A DNA stretch of 64,000 nt from Erpobdella octoculata (lineage: Eukaryota; Annelida; Clitellata; Hirudinida; Erpobdellidae), in assembly GCA_963978895.1 (NCBI GenBank), contig OZ022241.1, positions 5,945,211-6,009,210 on the forward strand, given 5' to 3'. The position numbers and the translations under genes were made by a program. Position 1 is the first letter of the stretch. Each line of letters starts with the position of its first letter. This document shows positions 22,292 through 33,700 of the stretch, one piece after another. Below the pieces are notes generated by a model, which was given only the letters and a program-made list of their open reading frames with translations, searched no databases and had not been told where the DNA came from.

Positions 22292-22733
22292 AAGATATAC
22301 TCAACGTCAAAGACATAGAGGATGCCGTCATGGAAAATCTCACTAACCAGAAGGAAACTACACCTGTCAAGAATTATGAAAGGTTTGTGGATACTGAGGG
22401 AGATCTAAATAGAGAAACGCCTGTTTGTTTTAAAAGCTGTGGCTCTAAAAATACGGAGTCAGAATCACTCTCTCTTGATAGTTTCCACACAGATGAAATG
22501 ATTGAAGAAAAAGAAAATGACTTGGAAGAAAAATATAAAAGTAGTAATAATGTTGACGATGAAGATGTTTTCTGCAACTGTGAAGGTAGTGAAGTTGAGG
22601 TTGATGGCGATGCCATTGTGGAACTACACTAATCGGAGAAATTGAAAATTTTTTGATTAATTGTGTAGGTGATACAGAGACACCTGCGGTGTTTGAACAT
22701 TTACTTTGCAATCCAAATATTAATATAAAAAAA
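22288..22733 (+). pseudogene. acidic protein fragment with frameshift, unrecognised
   Basis: The frame reads DDEDILNVKDIEDAVMENL and on to 22632, rich in Glu, Asp and Ser. At about 22617 a one-base shift lets another frame continue sensibly (LIGEIENFLINCVGDTETPA) to a stop near 22733. It begins directly at a TA tract, so its 5' part is missing. I do not recognise it; being nested among transposons, it may be transposon-derived. Confidence 0.35.
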
Positions 22734-23375
<642 letters not shown>

Positions 23376-23464
23376 TTTATCAATGATTTACATTGATACT
23401 GTTTTCTATAAAAAAAAATTTCTTTAACTGTCATGTTTATCTTGCATTTTGAGGTCAAAAACAT

Positions 23465-23660
23465 GGCAGATTCCTTTCAGGTGAACTGCGGTACAATACT
23501 GTAGAAATGGCAGCGATTGTTACTCGCCATGTTCCACTAATGACTGATGAACAAAGAATCATTTGCGACCGCATTATACTGGCAGTTTTGGAAGGACAAG
23601 GTGGATTCTTTTTTCGGATACACCAGGTGAAACTGGGAAAACCTTTTTCATCATCATCAA
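23465..23660 (+). mobile_element. Helitron helicase fragment
   Basis: The frame ELRYNTVEMAAIVTRHVPLM, then TDEQRIICDRI and GQGGFFF, continues after a one-base shift as DTPGETGKTFFI. This is the start of the Pif1-type helicase of Helitrons (the usual form is DEQR followed by a GQGG stretch and a DAPGGTGKTF Walker A). It is cut at about 23660 by the 3' end of the minus-strand RT fragment. Confidence 0.8.
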
Positions 23661-24717
23661 CGGCCGACTACGCTTCGTCCGGACTTGTTCGTCCCTCCAA
23701 TCCGCAGACGACAATACCTGAGTTTCCATTTCTCTCCATTGGCCTCCGTGGTTTCCCTTTTAACCACTTCAGCTGTGATGCTCTTTTTGTCATAACCCAT
23801 GTATGTTGACATCTGATCGAGGTATGACATTCTTGGACGGCCGCGTCTGTTGCTAGCTCCTACGTTCGATGTATACAGCATGTATATATTTGCCGGTTCA
23901 TCCCGGCTCATACGAGGAAATGACCAGTGAAAGGCATCTGTCGATGACAGATCAATGTGCTGATAGAAGCTGATTGTACCCTATCGTACAGGTTCTTGTT
24001 TGTCATACGATTTTCAAGCTGAACCACACCGATCATCCTGCGATAACAATTTCTGGCGAACACGTCCAATTTATTCGCGAAACGTATTGTTACAAGCCAG
24101 GATTCACATCCATGCCGCAATATCGATACACATGCTGCGTTGAAGATCGCACTCTCAGCATTACACCGACGAGTCTGGAAATGAGGATCTTCTCCAGATT
24201 GTGGAAGGCTCCCCAAGCAAGTGCAATCCTGGACTCAATATCTTTGACATATGAGTTCATGTGAAAACCAAGATATTTGAATTCCTGGATCACTTCTACT
24301 TTTTTGCCGTCGTCAGTGAGGTGCGGAACATAAAAATCTTCAGGAATGTTGAGACGCATCTGTACTGTCTTCATGGTGTTTTTTTTTCGAGTCCAACCTT
24401 TTTTGATTCTTCGTTGAGAGCATTCAATTGTCGATGCGCACCTTCTATTGAATTGCCTTCCGCAATGTTAAGGTTATTAATCCTCCTCTCCGCCTGTTTT
24501 GATCCATTGCGACGGTGTGTCAGATAGCCGAAACCATATTCCGCTCTTCTCATGACATAATCGATTACAATGGTAAACAAGAAAGGAGTTGAGACATCGA
24601 GACATCTCCCTGTAGGACTCCTGTGGTGATATTGAATGGCTCAGATAGTTTCCCTTCAACAAAGACCTGGCTAGATGAATTTTCATATAGTACTTTTGTT
24701 ACTTTTATGGCTGAGAC

Positions 24718-24720
<3 letters not shown>
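23660..24720 (-). mobile_element. non-LTR reverse transcriptase fragment (minus strand)
   Basis: Read on the minus strand in several frames: ITTGVLQGD near 24620, FTIVIDYVMRRAEYGFGYL near 24570, VIQEFKYLGFHMNSYVKDIE near 24285, LRHGCESW near 24110 and RRGRPRMSYLDQM near 23840. This order (GVLQGD, FKYLG, the RGRP tail) is typical of apurinic-endonuclease RT elements. The YADD core lies in a damaged part. It is 5'-truncated at a TA tract and inserted into the Helitron fragment. Confidence 0.8.

Positions 24721-24760
<40 letters not shown>
24721..24760. repeat. (TA)n microsatellite
   Basis: About 40 bases of TA. The duplication alignment resumes immediately after it. Confidence 0.95.
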
Positions 24761-24761
<1 letters not shown>

Positions 24762-25405
24762 GCCCAACTCTCTTATCTTCCAAACAAAAACTTTAGTTCA
24801 AAAAATTCTAATATGTATATATTATATAATAGGTATATTCAAATATGTTATATAATATGTATAGTTAATTAATATTTTAAACTTTTTGTACATGTGTATA
24901 CATGTGTTGTTTTAAAACAAATGTTTTTATATTTGTATATTTCTTATTTGTTGATTGCGTTGGTTTTAGCAAAATTGGTAAAGGTGTTGGGGGCTACACA
25001 GTTGAGTTTATGGCAGGATAGTGACTAAACATCCAGTAAACATGGTTTAAACATACACAATTATTTGGTTTTTTTAATCCGGAAAAAAATAAAACAAAAT
25101 GAGATGATCAATCAAGTTTTCGATGAATAAAGTTAATTTGCTATTCATATGTGTTGTATAATTTAAACAATTTCAATGTTTAGTTTCAAAGCCTTATTAT
25201 TGACCAGGGCTCCATGATCGTTTTAACTTGCCCCTACTTCCTAATTTCATAGTTAAAATGACGCCCTACCACATGGTGTCATAGCTGTTGACAAAACAAC
25301 TGTTCTGAGCGACATCCAAAACATTTAGAAAATAAGTTCAGTAAAGACCGATAAATAGCTTTCAAGCAATTTTGTTTTTTCAAAAGTAGTTTATTAAATA
25401 AAAAT

Positions 25406-26941
25406 ATGTCAATAAACGAAAACTCTGATAAAAATTATATAAATGAAAATTTCCAAAAGAAATTACTTATTTGTATCATTTCGATATCGTCTTTGTTAGA
25501 TGTAATGCAAACAATTGTATTAGTACCTTTGACAGTGATACTTTTAGAAGACTTCAAAGCGCAAGATTCTATTTCATTCGTAAAACAAGCTCAACTGTTT
25601 AAAACAACTTCCATCGATCTCGACAATTTTTCCGGCTACTCAGAAATTACCACGGAGGCCTTATCCGGAAAACCAGGTTTGAGGCGCCGTAGCCACAATA
25701 ATTTTATTAGTAATATTTTGACCAACAATACTCTTACTTATTTTGTTAATTCAACAGATGAGCAAAAGCAGTCTAATGTATCTCAATCCAATCTACAAAA
25801 CTTTCCTTCTGATGAACCATTGGATATACGTATCGGTATACTTTTTGCATGTAAACCTTTTTTCCAAGCTATCAGTGGACCACTTGTTGGTACATTAGCT
25901 GATAAACTTGGGTTTAAACTGCCTATTGTGTTTGGTTATCTAATGGTTTCATCTATGTCGTTGGCATTTGGTCTTACCAAAAAATATACGCTCTTAGTGA
26001 TTACTAGAAGTTTCATTGGCATTGGTTCTACTATAGTATATTCATGTGGCTGCATGGTGATTGCCGAAAAATTTAGTGATAGTGGTGAAAGATCAAGAGC
26101 TTTGGGTACTGTTTTGGCTGTTTTAAACGCAGGTTATTACATTACTGTGCCCTTTGGAGGTTTTTTCAGCAAGTATGTTGGAAGATCAGTACCGTTTTTT
26201 TTGTTCGCATTCATGGCTTTAACCTGCTGTATATTACTGGTGGTTTTTATTCCTTTAAAAAAGGAAACGTCAACTGAAAAGAAAAGCAAAGATGTTACTC
26301 CATTCTATCGTCTTGTTTTAGATCCGTACATATTGATTTGTAATGGTGCAGTATTTGTGGGAAACCTATTTTGGTCATTTTTGGAGCCAAATCTAACAAG
26401 GTGGATGACTGAAACTATGAACGTAGATGAGTTTCAAGCAGGGCTTGTCTGGTTTCCGTCACTTTTCTTTCACTTTGGAGCTATTTACCTAACAATACAA
26501 CTTATAGCAAGCTATCCTGATTATACTTGGCTCATCATTATTATTGGTTTAGCCGTTGAAGGCATAAGTTCTGTAATGATATTTTATTGTAAACTTTTTG
26601 TTTTGGTAATTTTGCCGTTAGCTTTTTCAGCTTTTGGATACGCTGTCACTGAAACAGCTATAACACCTTTATTGGCCCACCTAGTTGACCTTCGACATGT
26701 GAATTCTTATGGAAGCGTTTATGCCCTAATGGATGCAACGTACAGCTCAGTTTATGTCTTGGGATTTATATTAAGCGACATCTTATACCAGCAAATTGGT
26801 TTTTTTTGGTTGAATGTGATTGTTTGTCTCATAAACTTAATGTATTTGCCTTTTTTGATTTTTCTTCGAAGAATTGCACCCACAAATTCAGATTACGACA
26901 ATCTTAATGAGACTGCGGATAACATGAGATTGTTAAACTAA
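25406..26941 (+). CDS. SLC18-like vesicular transporter, paralogue 4
   Basis: A single exon of 511 codons, ATG at 25406. It is the near-identical twin of the gene at 12512, with an intact family pattern: TM1 Asp32, luminal loop with N-glycosylation sites, TM2 Lys150, TM5 VPFGGFF, DLRHVNSYGSVYALMD with an aspartate in TM11, and Glu in place of the usual TM10 Asp. Its C-terminus is short (NSDYDNLNETADNMRLLN), as in the minus-strand paralogue at 5131, which suggests the ancestral ending. About 600 bases of upstream sequence are shared with copy 1, so the promoter was probably duplicated too. VMAT/VAChT proteins load amines or acetylcholine into vesicles using a proton gradient. The substrate here is not predictable. 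Confidence 0.94.
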   Translation: MSINENSDKNYINENFQKKLLICIISISSLLDVMQTIVLVPLTVILLEDFKAQDSISFVKQAQLFKTTSIDLDNFSGYSEITTEALSGKPGLRRRSHNNFISNILTNNTLTYFVNSTDEQKQSNVSQSNLQNFPSDEPLDIRIGILFACKPFFQAISGPLVGTLADKLGFKLPIVFGYLMVSSMSLAFGLTKKYTLLVITRSFIGIGSTIVYSCGCMVIAEKFSDSGERSRALGTVLAVLNAGYYITVPFGGFFSKYVGRSVPFFLFAFMALTCCILLVVFIPLKKETSTEKKSKDVTPFYRLVLDPYILICNGAVFVGNLFWSFLEPNLTRWMTETMNVDEFQAGLVWFPSLFFHFGAIYLTIQLIASYPDYTWLIIIIGLAVEGISSVMIFYCKLFVLVILPLAFSAFGYAVTETAITPLLAHLVDLRHVNSYGSVYALMDATYSSVYVLGFILSDILYQQIGFFWLNVIVCLINLMYLPFLIFLRRIAPTNSDYDNLNETADNMRLLN

Positions 26942-27111
26942 ATTTTAAAAAAAGTGATTTATAAAAAACGAAAAACTTAAAAAATTACAGTTATTTGTTT
27001 CTAGTTTTTACACTTTTATTTAAAAAAAAAATCTTGTTTTACAATAACATTTATTGTCTTCATTAATATATATTTATTGGCTTGAATAAATTAGTGTAGG
27101 TGCTGTTTAAT

Positions 27112-27340
27112 CAGAAGTAGCAGAGCCCGTCGCTTGAAATATGAGAATTTGAACCATGTATCTGATTTTTGACTACCCGGTCCGTCGATAACTCGGCCTG
27201 TGCCGTTTTATAAGCCAAAATTCAAGGCCTGATCCGGCCCGTCTAATTTGGACCAGGTCCGTTTTTACAGGCCTAAAATCCCTATATGCTTGCCAGCAAA
27301 ATCTCCGCCCAGCCCGACGCATATTGACAAATCATACCAG
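27112..27340 (+). repeat. dispersed GGCCCG-rich repeat, copy B (short)
   Basis: Starts AGCAGAGCCCGTCGCTTGAA and has CCGGCCCGTCTAATTTGGAC, diverged from 10541-10930. The 140-bp internal repeats are missing. Confidence 0.65.
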
Positions 27341-27438
27341 ATTTTTTAACATAGGATGCTTTTGATTGGTTCTAGATGACCTTTTTATTTGATTACACTA
27401 GCCACGTTATCATCTGTGTATGTAAATAAACAATCAGT

Positions 27439-27795
27439 TTTATTTATATAACGCTGTTTCCGTGGCGTTCAATAGCGCTTAAACATGAACTGATCAAACA
27501 GATATGTTTTAAGTCCACGATGGAAAACTGTGAGGGAATTAGAGTTAGTAAAAGATATAGAAAGAGAGTTCCAGACAAAACGATCAGAATATGAAAAAGA
27601 ACGTTAACCAAAAAAAATGCTTAACAGTAAAGATACAAAAGTGACTAAAAAAGGAAGAACGAAGAGGGATTGTTATTAAGTAAGTTAGGTAAAGTGGTGA
27701 AGAGCAATTTTCAATCTTAAACATTAGTAGACACAGTTTAAAAATCAGCCTATATTTAAGAGGAAACCAATGAAGAAGAACAAGAGATGGAGAAA
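27439..27795 (+). repeat. dispersed GCGC-ended repeat, copy 2
   Basis: TTTATTTATATAACGCTGTT, then GGCGTTCAATAGCGC, with an AG-rich body ending CAATGAAGAAGAACAAGAG. It is the inverted counterpart of 8735-9060. Its last bases are the point where paralogue 3 (12512) rejoins the duplication. Confidence 0.8.
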
Positions 27796-28215
27796 CGGGG
27801 CCGTATTAAGGGTTCTGTGGGCCTAAGGCTGGTTACATAATAAGGACCTAATATTGCGAACAAAATGACTGTAATTAACAAAAAAAAGATAACATAAATT
27901 TATTAAAATTAACGTATTATAATATAAATCCACGTTTGTATATTAGTAAATGAATCAAACTCGTTTGAATATCCCACAATTGTGTCCTTTTGGCCTTGGT
28001 GCTTGCAAAATTTTGAAACTTTGAACAATATCACTTTCAATGCTTGAAAGACATGTACTTTTATATGGGTAGATAGATAACTAGAGCAGCATTATTATTT
28101 GCGTTTTTACAACGCTTATATTAACTTGCAATTTGTTTGTTGTTTGTTTCAGCACAAACATAGAGTCGTTTCTTTTTCCTTGATCCATTGGCAGACTTGT
28201 TGCCTGAAAAATAGA

Positions 28216-28508
28216 GAACATAAGCCATTGCCTGATGAAGATAACTGCATTTACCATAATGATTAAATATTTTATGTTAGCAGTAAAAAATTGCATCAAG
28301 TGTTTTTTTAAATACTATTGTAAAATTGTCAAATTGTATTGCAGGTCCAGAAGAATGGTTTTATAGTTTATTGGACGATAATAAATAAAGCTTGGTTAAT
28401 GCTACTTATACTTTCTAATATCTTAATAATTATGTCTATAATGATTGTTCTAAATCTTTTAACGTTTATCAATGGGAAACTGATTGTAAAATCAGCGATT
28501 TTAAATGA
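28216..28508. other. intergenic, nothing recognised
   Basis: AT-rich. A frame at 28339-28557 has hydrophobic content but no recognisable features. Confidence 0.45.
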
Positions 28509-29400
28509 TTACCCCCTTCTTAATACTGTTCGTCCCGAACAGCATAGTCGCTTTTGAGAAATGCGACTCGGCCACGAACACCAAAATAACTTGATCTTTA
28601 CTCGTGGCTTTGACCGCAATTCGCAAACAATATGGTCAAGTCTCTTGACCGTTTGACGCAGTTTCTTCCAGTCCTTCTTTGGCTCATCAACAGAGTCTTT
28701 CTTTGGATCATCGTCGCCATATCTGCACGTTTCATCACAGCCTTTTTTGCATGCCTCGTCCTGAACATCTTTGCACGGTTTATCGGAACTGTCTGCTTTC
28801 TCTTCTTCCTTCACATCTTTTAGATCTTTCTCAAGAAACTCTTCAAAAGGTTTTTCGAAAACACGTTCCATGTATCCATTAAATCCTTTCATCAAACTGT
28901 TATTTGATTTTACCATGACTCTTAGTCTATCTGATCTAGAATCCTCTGTGGGTTCATCTGATTTAGAATCTTCGGTACCGTTCTCTGTTCTTGGCTCATC
29001 TTTTTCAGAGTTTTTGCTGGCTGCATTGCTATTGTTGTTTTGGAGAAGTTTATTGCCGTCATCTTTGTTTTCTTCCAAGCTGCAATCAAACGTTTTCATT
29101 TCACATTCCAACTCGTATCGTTCAGCGGATCTTTCTTAAAATCATCGTCATCGTTTCTCAAATCATTGTCTTCTTTTTTTGTCAAGTTAGCTTTGACGTA
29201 ACACTCCATTGGAGTTTCGTCCGTTTTTAAATCCTCGGTTGCTTCATCCGAGTCAGATTCGTCACTAAAATCTGACCCAGAATATTCGGTGCCGTCGTCT
29301 GTTATGGAGGCTTCCGTTTCCGAACCGTCGCCACTGGTCCTATCTGCAAGTCGCCAACATTGTAAGATTGCCGCTGGTCTGTTCGTTAAGTGTAACTTAA
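28509..29400 (-). pseudogene. acidic Asp/Glu/Ser/Lys-rich protein relic with frameshift, unrecognised
   Basis: On the minus strand a frame from about 29395 reads LTNRPAAILQCWRLADRTSG and then an acidic stretch (SGSDFSDESDSDEATED) down to about 29110, where it hits a stop. A second frame, offset by one base, takes over at the same point (ECEMKTFDCSLEENKDDGNK) and continues to 28509. Two long sensible frames that meet exactly indicate one protein of roughly 300 residues with a single indel. No domain is recognised. Low complexity and the absence of introns would fit a processed or transposon-derived sequence. Confidence 0.4.
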
Positions 29401-30721
29401 AAATAAATGTACTTTAACTTTTAAATGACGCTATGGTCACAACTGCTAGCTGAGTTTGAGAAAAATGTATTTTCTTTGGTGTCAATATTTCGACCAGTTG
29501 GAAGCAAGTTTAAAGAGTAATAGAATTGAGTTTTACATGTTCAATAACGACATTCCGGTTACTGTTTTCATTTAAACATGTTTATGACATAAAACTGGTG
29601 TTGGGAAAACCTTTTATTCAATAACTTAATTAGAAAAATATTAATTTCTTCCTCATTGGTTTTTCTGTTGTTCTAAATTATTTAGTTTTCTGAACATAGC
29701 TTTTACCAGCAACGTGTACTTACCACTTCAAAAACAACGTTTTCTTCTTTTTTTTTAACAATTATTTGTTTTTGTTCATGATAAATTAATAAATTAAATT
29801 AAATTAAATCAAATAGATTAATTTCAATAAACTTCCGTGTTTCTATGCAATGTAAACGCAATTACTGCTGAAGAATGCAAAAAAACGATTTGTCAGAAGG
29901 TAAAGCTATTTCGAAGAAAACAATTTAATACAATTATACAAATGTCGTTTCAAATAACCTATAATTAGTAACCAAAGATCTGTTTTATAGGACAGTTACA
30001 TTACTTTATAAATCATGTGTGAAAATAATTGTTTTGCAGCATTTCTCTATAACTTTTGTTTCAAAATATGTTGTTTTACTTCCTAGTTTGATTCAGTAAG
30101 TTATTTTTGCAGTGAATGATTTTAAGTCTTAATTTCAGGACAGAAAATTAAAGATATCCTTCTGAATATATAGCATATTATTAAATAAAAGTGATGATTT
30201 TGTTTTAAACACAATTTTTATTTTTGAAATCGTTACCAATCATAGCTACAATTAAAAAAAAATCTTGTAGATTTTCATGATTTAGTGTAGTGTTTGTTAA
30301 AACAGGTGCTGGTGTCAATCGAAATGGAGATCCATGAGGAACCGGACCATCTATCCATCTGTCGGTTCTAATATCTAGACATCAAATTTTAATTTCGTTG
30401 CACTACATCTCATTGCTACATGTTCTTTTTGGAACATAATTCCTTTTTGATAGTCGGTAAGTCAACCGTGTTTTTTTTTCTCACTATATCACAGCTAATG
30501 GTTCAGAAATTAGTGCCCGATGTCAGTTATACAAACAATTAGTTAATTGAATGCAAAAATAATTAATATTAAACAAGTTTTCGTCGCTATGTTTTTAACA
30601 GAAATTAATTCCAAATAGTAGTCGACAATGTTGATTGTTTTAAATGATAAATTTTGGCATTAATTTACTAATTCAATTTTAGGTTGAAATGTGTGATGTT
30701 GACTTATTAATAGCCAAGAAC
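29401..30721. other. region upstream of the receptor cluster, nothing recognised
   Basis: AT-rich, no long open frame. An acceptor-like TTTTAG at 30677-30682 just before the first receptor exon suggests an untranslated 5' exon somewhere in this stretch. Confidence 0.45.
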
Positions 30722-33700
30722 ATGAATGTTTTGTGGATTTCTTGGGTTTGGGCAGCTTGCTTATCTACATTTTCGAATGGTAACATTATTTAAAAACTTA
30801 TTTTTATAACAATCTTGATGTACTCACGGTTTCAATAACTTTACGTTTCAGGAAGAAACCTTACTATAATAAAGTTGGTAACGGTTCTAGAAAAATCTGG
30901 TACAACAGACAAGCCCAGCAACACAGTGGTGCAGTTGGGAGACGAAGCCATTTTCAATTGCAAGTGCAAGGATGAAAAAGCGGTAAATTGGAAACAAGGC
31001 ATGGCTTTGACTCAGCTGAATAGAAATTCCGAGATTATTTGGAAATTCGTACAAGCCTTTGATATATCTTTTGACAACTCAAATCAGGGCATGAACTTAA
31101 AGATAAAGCGAGCAAATAAGACAGATGCTGGTTATTATTATTGCGGCAAATCATTCAAAGAATTGTATGCAGCCCATCTTATTATAGTTGGTACGTTCTT
31201 GTTTTAAGAAACAACAAACACTTATTTTCATTAAAAATTTCAAATCAGCTAAAAATTGCTTTATAAATATAGAAAATGTTAATCGTACAACTTTTTTTCT
31301 CAGACAAAACGGCAAGCTGCACCCAAGACCAGTTCTCCTTAACAAATTGCTCAATTAATTATTATGCCGATCGTTCCTGTCAAGCCGTTTTGCTGCGGGC
31401 CGATCCGTCGAAACAAGATGTTGTTTTTCTATCTGACACGCCTGGGAACGTCAAGGATGGGAATGCGAAAAGACTGTGGCTGTCGATCAGAGAAATGGCT
31501 AATGTTAGCTTCTCAGTGACATTTGAGTGCCATAATAATGATAGTACACGAACGTATCCAACGGCTGTCTACGCTGATAACAAACCCACCATAAACATCA
31601 ATTTTAGTTCACATATTTTCGAACTTACAAGTTAGTCTTGATATAATTTCAAATTGTTATCAATTTTTATGACCTGCAAAAATAATATAGTAACTATAAT
31701 TTTTTAGAAATTGTGTACCAGAGAACGCAAATCCATTACAATCCAAATGAATATTTTACTCGAATATATGATTTAACTAGCGGGGTACCCGCGTTCCCCG
31801 GAATTTTTAGAGGTTTTTCTATCGTTTTTCTCTCTTGTTCCCGTTTCCTTCCCCGCTTGTTCTCTAGCTCCGGGTCGCTTTCCTGTTCCCGCTTGCTCTC
31901 ATACACACATACATACACACAGACATAGGAAATTATGTATGTAGATATATTGATAGCTGTTGTAACTTTGTAAAATATTTTGATTCAGCACAGAAACTGT
32001 CCGATTAGTGCCAATTTTGAAACAAATAAATGTCTGAAAAGTCTGACCCTCGTTCATATTGGACAATTTAAGTTTAGTTTTTGAACCACCGCTTAGCTTT
32101 ATAAACCAATATATAGTTATGTTTAAATGCTCTCAAAGTATTATGTATATAAAATAACAAAACTTAAAAATTTGCTTTTCTCAGATCAACGTTCAGTCTT
32201 TGGCGAAGACATCGATTTACTTGTAAAAAACAATTATGCCAAATTTTTTACACTTATTAATTTTAGCTATACTATTGTTTTGGAATAGGGCTTTATAAAC
32301 GTTATTAAATTTTAGATAACTTGTATGAGTTAAACGACCTTTTTCTGACTAAAAACCCCAAGTTGGTTTGGTAGGTCGTGGTGGAATAAATAATTTCTAG
32401 TCGGATATTATTCTCTTTAAAAAACTGTTTTTAATTATTTTTTTTGGCCGTTTGAAAGTTATAAAAACAGTTTGATGATTTGCTGTGGCGCTTTGTTTAA
32501 TCGTGTGACTTGTATCCAGTGGCGCCACTAGGGGATTGAAAAAAAAATTGAAAAAATACTTTTTCTGAATAAAATAATTTATAAATATTATGTTGTCACT
32601 AATTTCATCCTTATTGTAAAGGTTTCCGACTGATGTCTAGTTTGAAAGATAGTTTAAAATTGATTACAAGATTCCGCCGAAAACAGACCATTAACAAATG
32701 AAGCTAATTAGAAGCATGTAGTTATTTAAAAAAACACCAATTAACGCGAACCTGGATAAAAGAGTGCGAAAACAACAATTAGATCAAACTATGATCCACA
32801 ACAGAAAATACATTGCTATTTCTAGATAGAGATACGCTTGATGTAGAGAACTCTAAGATTTTAAAAAAGCAAAGAACGATAGTGTTGAGGATTGTAGATC
32901 TGGTCGGAGAACTTAGAGAGTTGACATTTGATGATAATTTTTTATCACAAGAATTAAAATCAATAGTTGGTTTCAAAAATTTCCAAAGTTTTCTTCAATT
33001 TAATCATTTTTGCAAAAGTACTGATTGAATATATTACAGTATATTAAAGTTAGAGAACGATCAAAAATGGGTAATCATTCATCAAAATGAGGAGGTTTAC
33101 AAGCTAAAATAAGTAATTCTTTGGACTTCGAAGCTAAACTATATTTTGGTTTCTTAAAACAACCACCCTTCTGAGATGACTAGCTTTAATTTTCAATGGA
33201 TTTTGCAATGTCAACGTGTCCTTAAAATGTTCATTATATAAATTTCAAAGTAGAAGTGTGAACAACTCAAAAATTCGATTGCCACTTCACCCATTCTCAT
33301 CGCATTACCATAATTTCAAATCGTTCCCATTTTTATCCATTTAATTTCTATTTCCACTTTTCCCATTCGCATATGTCAATAGCCCAGAAATGTTTTTTTT
33401 TCATTAAAACATTTAGAACATTACGTAAAAAATCTAATAAAATTTGTAACCGTTCGTTTGTTATACGCCAATGAGTTCCAAAAACTTTGAACCAATTGCT
33501 TTACAATTTGGACAAAACATAGTCCTTATTGAAAAGAAGGTTCAAATCTATTTGTTTAAAAATATCGGGCATATTTTTTTTTTAATTCATGAGCAAAAAA
33601 CCATTCCTGATCTTATTGCTTTACTTTCGTGGCTATTGAGTGCATTTAATCAAACTAAGCCACAACTAGTACAGAAATAAAAAGCTATCAACTCAGGTGA

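Noticed and set aside
28632..29230. Plus-strand Ser/Phe/Leu-rich frames
   Set aside because: They are the antisense of the acidic minus-strand sequence at 28509-29400.
31736..31918. Minus-strand frame rich in Arg/Glu
   Set aside because: Antisense of a pyrimidine-rich repeat element; same for 57145-57384.
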